Source: CAILDB01 sp049695975
GTDB lineage: Bacteria; Patescibacteriota; Minisyncoccia; Phycocordibacterales; GWA1-40-21
Length of the DNA: 22,946 bases
Assembly (NCBI GenBank): GCA_049695975.1
Contig: JBAVTE010000026.1
Coordinates: 1 to 22,946, forward strand
Direction: 5' to 3'
The notes under the pieces are model-generated. The model was not told the DNA's origin, did no database searches, and was given only the letters and a program-made list of their open reading frames with translations. A program made the translations under genes and the position numbers. Below are positions 1-7,999 of the stretch, piece after piece (positions within the stretch are counted from its first letter, which is position 1; every line of letters begins with the position of its first letter).

Positions 1-60
1 AATCAGCCGAGGCAGGGCGAATCCAAAACCCCAGACAAATTGTTTCGCCCTGCCGAGTCC
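1..60. repeat. Conserved element-end hairpin, copy 1
   Basis: An 11-bp stem (11-21 with 44-54) encloses a 22-base loop. The same unit occurs inverted at 14241-14284, and its first arm recurs at 22932-22942. The stem differs between copies by a paired change (GGGCGAA with TTCGCCC here, GGACGAA with TTCGTCC there), so pairing is preserved. It lies just outside the recombinase gene of element 1. The unit is probably cut off on the left by the window edge. Role unknown: transposon-end structure or terminator of the inverted recombinase 3' end are both possible. Confidence 0.7.
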
Positions 61-72
61 ATTTTATTAGTT

Positions 73-262
73 TTAATCATTTGGATTTTGCTCGAAATAG
101 TTTCGAACTTTGTCCAACAAACACCGCATCAAATCGGAATTCAAATTTCCGCAAAAAATATGGTCGGCACGAAGTGCCGTCTGTTCTGAATTCCCCCCAA
201 AAAATCCTGAATCTGAAAGGGTTCGCCACGCTCCGCGTGGCTCCTCGTTTGCCAATACAATT
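73..262 (-). pseudogene. Inverted copy of the recombinase 3' coding end (IR-L of element 1)
   Basis: Read on the minus strand this is an open frame of 60 codons (255 to 73) whose peptide contains AWRTLSDSGFFGGN and EQTALRAD. These match the C-terminal tail of the recombinase at 263-1825 (AWRTLLDSGFFGGN, EQTALRAD). The best block, 162-243, aligns with 1643-1724 at 74 of 82 bases by my count. The match also picks up TTGGCAAACGAGG, which in the full gene lies about 85 bp further upstream, so this copy looks like a 3' gene end with an internal deletion. Its frame continues past the point where the full-length gene runs into tRNA and ends in VRNYFEQNPND, possibly the native C-terminus. There is no catalytic domain. 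It may be a remnant, an attachment site or one arm of an invertible segment. Confidence 0.7.
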
Positions 263-1825
263 ATGAATAATCAAACCAAAAAGTTTTTCATTTATACTCG
301 CAAGTCTACGGACGACAAAGACAGACAAGTCCGCAGTATTTCTGACCAACTATCAGAACTGAAAAGTTTAGCGTTGAAAGAACAACTGGAAGTGGTTGAT
401 GTCTTTGTCGAAAAGCAGACCGCCAAAATACCAGGTCGCCCCGTGTTTAACGAAATGATGTTGAGAATGGAAGCGGGCGAAGCATCTGGTATTTTGGCGT
501 GGCATCCCGATAGACTTGCGAGAAACTCCGTTGATGGTGGAAAAATTATTTATCTCGTTGATACTGGAATAATTAGCGAAATGAAATTCCCAACTTTTTG
601 GTTTGATCCGACACCGCAAGGCAAATTCATGCTCTCAATCGCTTTTTCGCAATCCAAGTATTATGTTGATAACTTGTCAGAAAATATTAAGCGAGGTCAT
701 CGCAACAAAGTGAAAGACGGAATATGGCCTCAAATGGCTCCGTTGGGATATGTAAATAAAAATAGAAAAATTGTTCCCGATGAAAATATCGCACCTTTAA
801 TCAAGAAAACATTTGAGGCATATTCGTCTGGGTCTTTCACTTTGCGCCAACTTCGCGACAAATTTAACGAACTTGGATTGAAGCGAAAAAGCGGAAAGGA
901 ACTTGCGGTGTCGAATTATCAAAAACTTTTGAAAAATCCGATTTACACTGGCTTAATGCTTTACAATGGCGAAGTCCACGAAGGTAAACACGAACCGATT
1001 ATCACAAAGAAACTTTTTGATTCCGTTCAGGAAGTGATGATGAGAAAATCTAAACCTCACTCCAAAGGTTTGAAACCATTTTTATATAGAGGATTTTTCC
1101 GTTGCGGAGAATGTGGTTGTTTTATCACCACCGAAACGCAGAAAGGTCATAACTATTTGCGATGTACCAAACGGAAAAATCCTTGCTCGCAAAAATATAC
1201 TCGCGAGGAAATCATCACTTCCGAAATTCAAAAGGAAATCAAAAAAGTTTCTTTGCCAGACGATTGGGCTAAATGGATGTTAGTGGAAAACGAAAAGGAC
1301 AAATTGGTGGAAGCCCAATCGTCTACGCTTTTTGCGGATTCAACAAAAGCCGAAATTTCTCTTTTGGATTCCAAGATAGAGAAGCTGATGAACGCATATT
1401 TAGAGAACGCACTTTCGCTAGACGAGTATCGAGATATGAAAAACAAACTCGTGAACGAAAAACAGCTTCTCAAAGAGAAATTATCGGCTTTTGAGCAAAA
1501 AGCGAATAATCGGTTCGAACTTACGGAAAAGTTTTTGAAATACAATATTGAATTGGCAAACGAGGGAATAAATGAAGAGAAACTTCATTTATTCAAAAAA
1601 GTCGGTTCAAACTTTAAAATTAAGGATCGAACCGTACTTTTTGAGCCACGCACTGCGTGGCGAACCCTTTTGGATTCAGGATTTTTTGGGGGGAATGCAG
1701 AACAGACGGCGCTTCGCGCCGACCCCATTTCGGCTTCTGATTCCGATTTTCAATTTTGGCGGAGGGTAAGAGATTCGAACTCTTGGTGGGTTGCCCCACA
1801 CAGACTTTCCAGGTCTGCGCACTAG
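263..1825 (+). CDS. Large serine recombinase (site-specific integrase), element 1
   Basis: 520 aa. The N-terminal resolvase catalytic domain (about residues 6-150) has YTRKSTDD with the presumed nucleophile Ser15, and the motif WHPDRLARNS. The recombinase DNA-binding domain follows (about 170-270, with PLGYVNKNRKIVPDE). Then comes a zinc ribbon (Cys281, Cys284 and two later Cys in RCTKRKNPC) and a Glu/Lys-rich coiled coil (about 375-440). The family cuts DNA through a Ser-phosphodiester link to integrate, excise or invert DNA. I chose ATG 263; in-frame ATG 110 would add residues that are only the antisense of the inverted repeat. The last ~20 codons and the stop lie in the antisense of tRNA-Ser, so the tail is fused to host sequence. 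It is a relative of the recombinase at 12412-13950, convergent with the tRNA. Confidence 0.93.
   Translation: MNNQTKKFFIYTRKSTDDKDRQVRSISDQLSELKSLALKEQLEVVDVFVEKQTAKIPGRPVFNEMMLRMEAGEASGILAWHPDRLARNSVDGGKIIYLVDTGIISEMKFPTFWFDPTPQGKFMLSIAFSQSKYYVDNLSENIKRGHRNKVKDGIWPQMAPLGYVNKNRKIVPDENIAPLIKKTFEAYSSGSFTLRQLRDKFNELGLKRKSGKELAVSNYQKLLKNPIYTGLMLYNGEVHEGKHEPIITKKLFDSVQEVMMRKSKPHSKGLKPFLYRGFFRCGECGCFITTETQKGHNYLRCTKRKNPCSQKYTREEIITSEIQKEIKKVSLPDDWAKWMLVENEKDKLVEAQSSTLFADSTKAEISLLDSKIEKLMNAYLENALSLDEYRDMKNKLVNEKQLLKEKLSAFEQKANNRFELTEKFLKYNIELANEGINEEKLHLFKKVGSNFKIKDRTVLFEPRTAWRTLLDSGFFGGNAEQTALRADPISASDSDFQFWRRVRDSNSWWVAPHRLSRSAH
1643..1724. repeat. Right inverted repeat of element 1 (IR-R)
   Basis: 82-bp arm inside the 3' coding end of the recombinase, paired with 162-243 in inverted orientation. 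It contains two small hairpins: CCACGC-ACT-GCGTGG (1646-1660) and GGCGC-TTC-GCGCC (1708-1720). The left arm has the same stems with a changed loop or a paired A-T for G-C substitution. Confidence 0.8.
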
Positions 1826-1844
1826 ACCGCTATGCGAACCCTCC
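1757..1844 (-). tRNA. tRNA-Ser (anticodon GGA)
   Basis: Read on the minus strand the gene starts GGAGGGT at 1844 and closes with ACCCTCC, discriminator G and an encoded CCA (1757). The anticodon stem is CAGAC/GTCTG with loop CTGGAAA, giving anticodon GGA (reads UCC and UCU). There is a long variable arm, as expected for tRNA-Ser, and a T arm GAG-TTCGAAT-CTC. It lies 76 bp downstream of htpX on the same strand. The recombinase element begins directly at its 3' end and keeps the tRNA intact. Confidence 0.96.
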
Positions 1845-1920
1845 TTAAAAATAATATATCATAAAAATGAATAAAACCAAAAAAACCGACAATCTGATTG
1901 ACAGTCTATAGTGTTAAAAA

Positions 1921-2820
1921 TTATTTATTAACTCTATCTCCCAAAAGTGCTTTTATCCTAGCCTGTACCGGCGGATGTGTACTAAAAAGATTTCCAATTC
2001 CTTTTGTAATTCCAGTACCACCAAAAGGATTTAAAATAAAAAGGTGTGCAGTTGCAGTGTTTGCATTTTTCATTGGAATATTTGCCCCAGATATTTTTTC
2101 AAGTGCTGAAGCTAATCCTTCAGGATATCTTGTTAGAAGTGCACCATCAGCGTCGGCAAGAAATTCTCTTTTTCTAGAAATCGCAAGTTGAATAAGCTTC
2201 GCGATTATTGGAGACAAAATTATAAAAATAATACCTATGATAGCAAATATTCCTCCACCCTTTTCATTATCTTTGCTGTTTCCGCCCATTCCACCCTGTA
2301 TAAAAATATTCGAAAGAATAGAAATAAAACCGACAAGTACTACCACAACTGTAGAAAGAAGGATATCTCTGTTCCCAATATGGGAAAGCTCATGAGCAAT
2401 TACTCCCTCAAGCTCTGTTTTATTTAAAATACTCAAAAGTCCGGTCGTCACCGCCACTACTGCGTGCTCTTTGTTTCTACCTGTCGCAAAAGCGTTCGAA
2501 GATACATCATTAATTATGTAAACTTTTGGCATTGGAAGGCCTGCGGTAATAGAAAGATTTTCTACAATATGATATAAGTCAGTGTAAGTATCGTGATCTG
2601 CAGGCTTCGCACCAGACATTGAAAGTACAATTTTATCTGACCAAAAATAACTTGCGAAGTTCATCACAACACTAAAAATAATTGCAAAATATAAAATTCC
2701 AAAATTATTGTAATAGTTGCCAATAAAATATCCAAGAGCGACAATAACCACCAAAAACACGGCCATCAAAAACCATGTTTTGTGAATATTTTTATCTTGT
2801 TGTGTATAAAGAGTGGCCAT
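1921..2820 (-). CDS. htpX: HtpX-family membrane zinc metalloprotease
   Basis: 299 aa from ATG at 2820; the longer open frame upstream (to 2904) adds residues unlike the family. M48 peptidases of this type degrade damaged membrane proteins with the active site on the cytoplasmic face. Two N-terminal membrane segments are visible (about 16-34 and 40-58). The zinc motif IAHELSHIGNRD gives His143, Glu144 and His147. Two further hydrophobic stretches follow, and REFLADADGA supplies the third zinc ligand Glu. The length is normal for HtpX. It is downstream of lemA on the same strand, a pairing common in bacteria, which supports both calls. The gene probably reads toward tRNA-Ser, and no clear terminator separates them. 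Confidence 0.95.
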   Translation of the reverse strand: MATLYTQQDKNIHKTWFLMAVFLVVIVALGYFIGNYYNNFGILYFAIIFSVVMNFASYFWSDKIVLSMSGAKPADHDTYTDLYHIVENLSITAGLPMPKVYIINDVSSNAFATGRNKEHAVVAVTTGLLSILNKTELEGVIAHELSHIGNRDILLSTVVVVLVGFISILSNIFIQGGMGGNSKDNEKGGGIFAIIGIIFIILSPIIAKLIQLAISRKREFLADADGALLTRYPEGLASALEKISGANIPMKNANTATAHLFILNPFGGTGITKGIGNLFSTHPPVQARIKALLGDRVNK

Positions 2821-2966
2821 GCCTAATTTATTTTGAAATATAAAATATCGCTTTTTTCTTCGCGAGAGTAAGCGTGGGGTTGTAACCCAACACTCAAGAC
2901 TCATGAAAGATTGCTGTCATTTCTACATATCGTGGTCTGAAAATGCTTCACTATAAGAATGACAGA

Positions 2967-3518
2967 CTAAAACTTCACTTCCACTGGTTGTTTTGCTACA
3001 TCTTCGTCTAGAGTAAAGAGCTCCATTTTTACAAAATGAAAGAGCTTGCTCACTATATTGTTTGGAAAAGAATCGACAGCAATATTTAGATCTCGAACAT
3101 TTCCATTATAAAATCTTCTGGATGCTTGAATTTTGTTTTCTGTATCTGAAAGTTCACTCTGTAAAGAAAGAAAGTTTGCGTTTGCCTTTAAATCTGGATA
3201 AGCCTCTGCGACTGCAAAGACTGACTTCAATGCACTTACCAACATATTTTCGGCCTTGCCTTTATCTGCAATGTTCTGCGCACCCATGGCGGCAGCTCTA
3301 GCTGTCGTAACTTTATCAAAAGTTCCGCTTTCGTGTAAAGCATATCCTTTGACTGTATTTACAAGGTTTGGGATAAGATCATATCTCCTCTTTAACTGTA
3401 CATCAATGTCAGACCAAGCTTCCTTGGCTCTATTGATAAGAGTGACAAATTTATTGTATGCCATGATTGCCCAGACTATCAAAACAACTAAAATTCCTAG
3501 TATTATATATAGTGTCAT
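2967..3518 (-). CDS. lemA: LemA family protein
   Basis: 183 aa from ATG 3518 (an upstream in-frame TTG at 3530 is less likely). An N-terminal membrane segment (about residues 2-19) is followed by the helical LemA domain: YNKFVTLINRAKEAWSDIDV, then LKRRYDLIPNLVNTVKGY, then TTARAAA, with the closing FYNGNVRDLN and FPNNIVSKLF signatures. LemA proteins are membrane-anchored, mostly outside-facing helical bundles often encoded next to htpX; their molecular role is poorly defined. A good promoter lies upstream at 3566-3594. The gap to htpX is 146 bp, so the two may be co-transcribed or have separate promoters. Confidence 0.94.
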   Translation of the reverse strand: MTLYIILGILVVLIVWAIMAYNKFVTLINRAKEAWSDIDVQLKRRYDLIPNLVNTVKGYALHESGTFDKVTTARAAAMGAQNIADKGKAENMLVSALKSVFAVAEAYPDLKANANFLSLQSELSDTENKIQASRRFYNGNVRDLNIAVDSFPNNIVSKLFHFVKMELFTLDEDVAKQPVEVKF

Positions 3519-3565
3519 ATTTTGTTTCAAATTAAACGAACAAGTTAAACCTTGCCGTGTTTGGC

Positions 3566-3594
3566 ATTATAACATAAAACATAAAGAAAATGAA
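3566..3594 (-). promoter_or_regulatory. Promoter for lemA
   Basis: On the minus strand an extended -10, TGTTATAAT (TATAAT at 3571-3566), is preceded at 17 bp by TTCATT (3594-3589). The predicted start near 3559 gives a leader of about 40 bases before ATG 3518. Confidence 0.6.
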
Positions 3595-3659
3595 AGGGCC
3601 TTAGGCTTCAAAATCATTCTTGCAAAAATGAACAGTAAGGGTTTAGCAATTCAAATAAA

Positions 3660-3688
3660 TTTGCCTTTTTTCCTCCCTATGCTAGAAT
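3660..3688 (+). promoter_or_regulatory. Promoter for secG
   Basis: Extended -10 TGCTAGAAT (TAGAAT at 3683-3688) with a -35-like TTGCCT at 3661-3666, spacer 16. The predicted start is within a few bases of ATG 3698, so the secG message would be nearly leaderless; no Shine-Dalgarno sequence is visible. Confidence 0.5.
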
Positions 3689-3697
3689 AGATGAACA

Positions 3698-3922
3698 ATG
3701 TTAATTACAGCATTACCATACATACAAATAATACTTTCCGTTCTGCTTATTGCCACAATCCTTCTACAAAGATCAGAAGCTGGTGTTGGCGGATCTTTTG
3801 GTGGTGGAGAAAACTGGAACGCTGGTTTCCACACAAGAAGAGGTTTTGAGAAGTTTTTATTTAATTTTTCAATAATCTTAGCCATTCTTTTTGCTTTGTC
3901 TTCTTTCGCAAGTTTATTGTAA
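3698..3922 (+). CDS. secG: Preprotein translocase subunit SecG
   Basis: 74 aa, the usual minimal SecG size. Two membrane segments (about 4-22 and 52-72) flank a short cytoplasmic loop. The first ends in LLIATILLQRSEAG, followed by glycine-rich GVGGSFGGG, the characteristic SecG pattern. SecG is the accessory subunit of the SecYEG protein-conducting channel and helps SecA-driven export. It heads a plus-strand group with a substrate-binding protein (61 bp downstream) and RNase J. Confidence 0.9.
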   Translation: MLITALPYIQIILSVLLIATILLQRSEAGVGGSFGGGENWNAGFHTRRGFEKFLFNFSIILAILFALSSFASLL

Positions 3923-3983
3923 AACAGCCCCTACATTAAAAACTTTTTCTATTGCAATTTAATTATTTAGTCATTTATTTGTA

Positions 3984-5720
3984 ATGTTAATAAAAGAACA
4001 AATCAAGAAATTCTTTGCAAAAAAATGGGATATGCAAGGATCTGAAATCTTCAGTAAAATATTCCCATCTTATAGTCCTACAGGGAAGGTTGTTTTTTTA
4101 ATATTTTTTTTAGTATTTTTATTTTCCTCAGCAATACTTTTAAACGATGTTAACAAATATTTTATAGTCCAAGTTCCAGTACAAGGTGGCACACTCATTG
4201 AAGGACTTGTAGGTGCACCTAGATTTATAAATCCCCTGCTTGCAACAGCAGATACCGACAAAGACATATCCTATCTTATTTATTCTGGACTTATGAAACC
4301 TACTACAAACGGAGGTGTTATCCCAGACCTTGCAAAAAGTTACAAAATTTCAAAAGATGAGACAGAGTATACTTTTACACTGAAAGACAATCTTTACTTT
4401 CAAGATGGTGTTAAACTCACCACAGATGACATCTTATTTACAATAGAGAAATCTCAAGACCCAAATCTAAAAAGTCCCAAGAGACCTTCATTTTATAATA
4501 TAAAAATTGAAAAATTAAACGACAAAGAAATAAAATTTATCCTACCAAAACCTTATGGAACTTTTTTAGAAAACCTAACCATTGGTATATTACCGAAACA
4601 CATCTGGGAAAATATGGATAACAATCAGTTCTCGCTCAGCCCATACAACCTTGAACCAGTCGGCTCAGGACCTTACAAAATCGCAAAAGCTGATACCATT
4701 AAAAAAGGTCTCTCATTTTCCTCAATATATTATGATCTAATACCATTCAATAGATATATAGGAGAAAAAGCTAAGATTGCCAAATTGACTTTCAAATTTT
4801 ATCAAACAGAAGATGCTATAGTTAATGCATACAATAGTGGTGACATAGAATCTCTATCAATTTCTGCAGAAAGAATAAAAGATCTCAAATTAAAAAATGA
4901 AGTTATAGAAACCTTACCAACATCAAAAATCTTTGCCCTTTTCTTCAACCAAAACCAAGCTCCAATATTTGCAAACAAAGAGATTCGCAAGGTGCTTCTA
5001 GGAATTACAGATACTCATGAAATTATTACCAAAACCCTAGGTGGATATGGGAACCCCATCATGGGGCCACTATCCGTCGACATGAATACCGCTCCTAGTA
5101 TGACTACAGAAGATGCTATAAAACTTCTTGAAAAAAATGGATGGAAAATGAATAAAACAACTAAAATATATGAGAAAACTGTGAACAAAGTTGTACAGCA
5201 ACTATCTTTTTCTATCTCTACAGGAAATACACAAAGATTTTTGAGTGCTGTTGAAATATTAAAAAATCAATGGGAAAAAATAGGTGCAAAAGTAGAAATT
5301 AAATCATTTGAACAAGGTGATATCCAACAAAATGTAATTGCGGTGAGAAAATATGACTCCCTATTTTTTGGAGAAGCAACTGGTAGAGACCTTGATATGT
5401 TTCCATTCTGGCACTCATCTCAAAGAGTAGACGGCTACAATGTAGCAATGTATACTAACAGTAAGGCAGATAAAATAATAGAAGATGCGAGAGCCACCCT
5501 CGACAGAACAGCCAGAGCCACAAAATACAAGCAACTGGAAAATGAATTGGAAAGTGATATTCCGGCGATATTTATTTATTCTCCAGAGTATATATATATT
5601 ACTTCAAATAAAATAAAAGGTTCTTCCTTTGGTCGTATCATTGTTTCATCAGACAGATTCATATCTATACCATCGTGGTACATAGAAACAGATGGTGTAT
5701 GGAAAATTTTTGTAAAGTAA
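3984..5720 (+). CDS. Membrane-anchored extracellular solute-binding protein, SBP_bac_5 (DppA/OppA-like)
   Basis: 578 aa. A cytoplasmic N-terminus of about 34 residues is followed by one membrane anchor (about 35-55), so it is tethered on the outer face rather than released. The solute-binding domain starts at GGTLIEGLVGAPRFINPLL and shows family landmarks: YSGLMKPTTNGGVIPDLAKSY, YTFTLKDNLYFQDG, LTTDDILFTIE, GSGPYKI. The family delivers peptides or related ligands to ABC importers. No permease or ATPase gene is adjacent, so ligand and partner are unknown. ATG 3984 follows secG by 61 bp. A long cytoplasmic extension before the anchor is unlike classical DppA and fits CPR homologues. Confidence 0.88.
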   Translation: MLIKEQIKKFFAKKWDMQGSEIFSKIFPSYSPTGKVVFLIFFLVFLFSSAILLNDVNKYFIVQVPVQGGTLIEGLVGAPRFINPLLATADTDKDISYLIYSGLMKPTTNGGVIPDLAKSYKISKDETEYTFTLKDNLYFQDGVKLTTDDILFTIEKSQDPNLKSPKRPSFYNIKIEKLNDKEIKFILPKPYGTFLENLTIGILPKHIWENMDNNQFSLSPYNLEPVGSGPYKIAKADTIKKGLSFSSIYYDLIPFNRYIGEKAKIAKLTFKFYQTEDAIVNAYNSGDIESLSISAERIKDLKLKNEVIETLPTSKIFALFFNQNQAPIFANKEIRKVLLGITDTHEIITKTLGGYGNPIMGPLSVDMNTAPSMTTEDAIKLLEKNGWKMNKTTKIYEKTVNKVVQQLSFSISTGNTQRFLSAVEILKNQWEKIGAKVEIKSFEQGDIQQNVIAVRKYDSLFFGEATGRDLDMFPFWHSSQRVDGYNVAMYTNSKADKIIEDARATLDRTARATKYKQLENELESDIPAIFIYSPEYIYITSNKIKGSSFGRIIVSSDRFISIPSWYIETDGVWKIFVK

Positions 5721-5759
5721 AAATATTATAAGTTATAAATAAATTATTAATCATTAAAA

Positions 5760-7799
5760 ATGGAAAAGAATTCTCAAAATAGTAGTTCTGTAAATACAAG
5801 CGTAAACACCAATCGTGAAATGATAGTAAAGAAAAAACTAGTCTTTGTTAGAAAAAGTACTAGTAGTTTGCCATCACCTACGCCTATACATACCGGTTTT
5901 AACAAACCAAATGTTTATCATGGCCATATTTCACAAACACACAGTGTGGCAAGCACATCACCCAAAACATCTACCTACCATACTAACGCATCAAATTCAG
6001 GAAATGGATCAAGAAAACCTTTCAACAAATCTAGGCCCCTACAAAAAAGAATGGGTACAAAAAAAATAGCTGAACAGATAAATAAAAAAGTTGCTGAATA
6101 CTTCATACCACAAGTGGGTGAAAATATTAGAATTATTCCTCTCGGTGGAGTAGAAGAAATAGGAAAAAATATTACTATTTTAGAATACAAAAATGATATT
6201 ATCGTGATGGATATAGGCTTTCAATTTAGAGACGAAAACACTCCAGGAATCGATTATATACTTCCAAATACAAAATATATTGAAGATAGAAAAGAAAAGG
6301 TTCGAGCTGTAATCATTACTCACGGTCACCTCGACCACATAGGGGGCATTCCTTATGTTATGGAAAGAATAGGTAACCCTCCCCTTTTTACTAGAGAGCT
6401 CACATCCCTAATGATTAAAAAAAGACAGGAAGAATTTCCTCATTCTGCTCCATTAAACTTAAAAGTGATTGAGAAAGATTCTTGCATAAAACTTGGAGAA
6501 CTTTCTGTAGAATTCTTTTCAGTCAACCATACTATTCCTGATTCAATGGGTATAAAGATCCGTACTCCATATGGTAATGTTGTAAACCTAGGAGATATGA
6601 GGATAGATAATGTCGCAGGTGTACCCACGAAAGAAGAGGAAAAATATTATACAGAAAAATTTTCAAATCATGACACACTTCTTTTGCTTGCCGATTCTAC
6701 AAGCTCCGACAATCCCGGATGGAATGCTTCTGAAGACGAAGTTTGCAAAAATATTGACGATATTATAAAAAACAATACAAGAGGTAGACTCATTATTGGA
6801 ACATTTGCCTCACAGATAGAAAGAATGATCAGTATGGTTGAATCTGCCGAAAAATATGGCAAAAAAATTGTTGTCGAGGGTAGAAGTATGAAAAATAACA
6901 TTGAAATTGTCAGAATGGCTGGCAGACTAAAAGTAGGAAAAGATACGGTAATTATGGTAGAGGATATGCAAAATTACCCCCCAAATAGAATAGTAATACT
7001 TGCAACAGGTGCTCAGGGTGATGAATTTGCTGCACTAATGAGAATGGGAAGTGGATCTCATAAAAATGTTAAAATAAATAAAACAGATACAGTACTTCTA
7101 TCATCTTCCATCGTTCCTGGTAATGAAAAAGCCGTCCAAAAATTAAAAGATAATCTTGCAAGACAAGGTGCAAAAATTATTACCTATAGAACTTCCGAAG
7201 TATATATTCACGCATCTGGACACGCAAAGAGAGGTGAGCTTACATGGGTATACAACAAAATAAAACCAAAGTTTTTTATCCCTATTCACGGAAGTCATTT
7301 TATGCTCCGAGCCAATGAAGAACTATCTATAGAATGTGGTATGAAGTCAGAAAATGTAATCGTACCAGATAATGGTACCATAATTGAAATTCAAAATGAT
7401 GGGCAAAAAATGGTTGCCCTCAGGGAAAAAGCTCCAGCGAGCTTGGTGATGGTTGATGGATTTTCCATTGGAGATGTCCAGGAAGTCGTCATTCGTGACA
7501 GACAAATGCTTGCTCAAGATGGAATGTTTGTAATCATTGCAAATATAGACATAAGAAGCGGAATCTTAAAAAAATCTCCCGATATTATTTCAAGAGGCTT
7601 CGTATATCTCCGAGAGTCACAAGAATTATTGAAACAGACGAGACATATCATCAAGAAAACAATTGAAGAAAATATTGTGGGAATGAATCCAGTAAATTTT
7701 GATTATTTAAAAGATATAGTGACAGATAATGTCAGTAGATATCTGTTTCAGCAAACAGCAAAGAGACCTATGGTCATTCCTGTGATAATCGGAGTGTAA
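5760..7799 (+). CDS. rnj: Ribonuclease J
   Basis: 679 aa. The metallo-beta-lactamase core begins near residue 118 with IRIIPLGGVEEIGKN and carries HGHLDH (His188, His190, Asp192, His193). GDMRIDN and the beta-CASP signatures (TFASQIERM, EGRSMKNN, ATGAQGDE) follow, then the C-terminal motif HASGHAKRGEL with FIPIHGSHFMLRAN. RNase J is a 5'-to-3' exonuclease and endonuclease central to mRNA decay and rRNA maturation in bacteria without an RNase E-centred system. Residues 1-100 are an extra low-complexity Ser/Asn/Thr/Lys-rich tail absent from typical RNase J (about 555 aa), probably disordered and RNA-binding. It follows the binding-protein gene by 39 bp and is closed by a likely terminator at 7898-7939. 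Confidence 0.95.
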   Translation: MEKNSQNSSSVNTSVNTNREMIVKKKLVFVRKSTSSLPSPTPIHTGFNKPNVYHGHISQTHSVASTSPKTSTYHTNASNSGNGSRKPFNKSRPLQKRMGTKKIAEQINKKVAEYFIPQVGENIRIIPLGGVEEIGKNITILEYKNDIIVMDIGFQFRDENTPGIDYILPNTKYIEDRKEKVRAVIITHGHLDHIGGIPYVMERIGNPPLFTRELTSLMIKKRQEEFPHSAPLNLKVIEKDSCIKLGELSVEFFSVNHTIPDSMGIKIRTPYGNVVNLGDMRIDNVAGVPTKEEEKYYTEKFSNHDTLLLLADSTSSDNPGWNASEDEVCKNIDDIIKNNTRGRLIIGTFASQIERMISMVESAEKYGKKIVVEGRSMKNNIEIVRMAGRLKVGKDTVIMVEDMQNYPPNRIVILATGAQGDEFAALMRMGSGSHKNVKINKTDTVLLSSSIVPGNEKAVQKLKDNLARQGAKIITYRTSEVYIHASGHAKRGELTWVYNKIKPKFFIPIHGSHFMLRANEELSIECGMKSENVIVPDNGTIIEIQNDGQKMVALREKAPASLVMVDGFSIGDVQEVVIRDRQMLAQDGMFVIIANIDIRSGILKKSPDIISRGFVYLRESQELLKQTRHIIKKTIEENIVGMNPVNFDYLKDIVTDNVSRYLFQQTAKRPMVIPVIIGV

Positions 7800-7897
7800 A
7801 ATAAGATTTCAAAAACAAAATTCCCTCCACAAAATTCTTTTGCTCGTCACGAAAATTTCTTGCTAGAAATTTTCTATGTCCGTCGCCAGACCGCTCC

Positions 7898-7939
7898 TCC
7901 CAAGGACGTTCAAAAGCATTTTGCTCCGGGATTTTTTTT
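7898..7939 (+). terminator. Rho-independent terminator after rnj
   Basis: A compound stem (TCCC with GGGA at 7898-7901/7928-7931, GGA with TCC inside it, and CAAAA with TTTTG at the tip) is followed at once by a run of eight T (7932-7939). It stands 100 bp after the RNase J stop and just before the MFS promoter. The rest of the 200-bp gap holds only a 10-bp perfect hairpin at 7851-7874 without a T run. Confidence 0.6.
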
Positions 7940-7978
7940 AAAAAACTTTTTTCTTATGCTTTTAATTTTCCCAAATTT

Positions 7979-7987
7979 TGCTATAAT
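7979..7987 (+). promoter_or_regulatory. Extended -10 promoter for the MFS gene
   Basis: TGCTATAAT is a consensus extended -10 with TATAAT at 7982-7987. No convincing -35 is seen at 17 bp. The predicted start falls 5-7 bases before ATG 8000, giving a very short leader. Confidence 0.6.
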
Positions 7988-7999
7988 TTGACTATAAAT

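Noticed and set aside
110..262. N-terminal extension of recombinase 1 starting at ATG 110
   Set aside because: The added residues are only the antisense of the inverted recombinase tail; the resolvase domain begins right after ATG 263.
7851..7874. Perfect 10-bp hairpin as the rnj terminator
   Set aside because: No T run follows; the compound stem at 7898-7931 with eight T is better.
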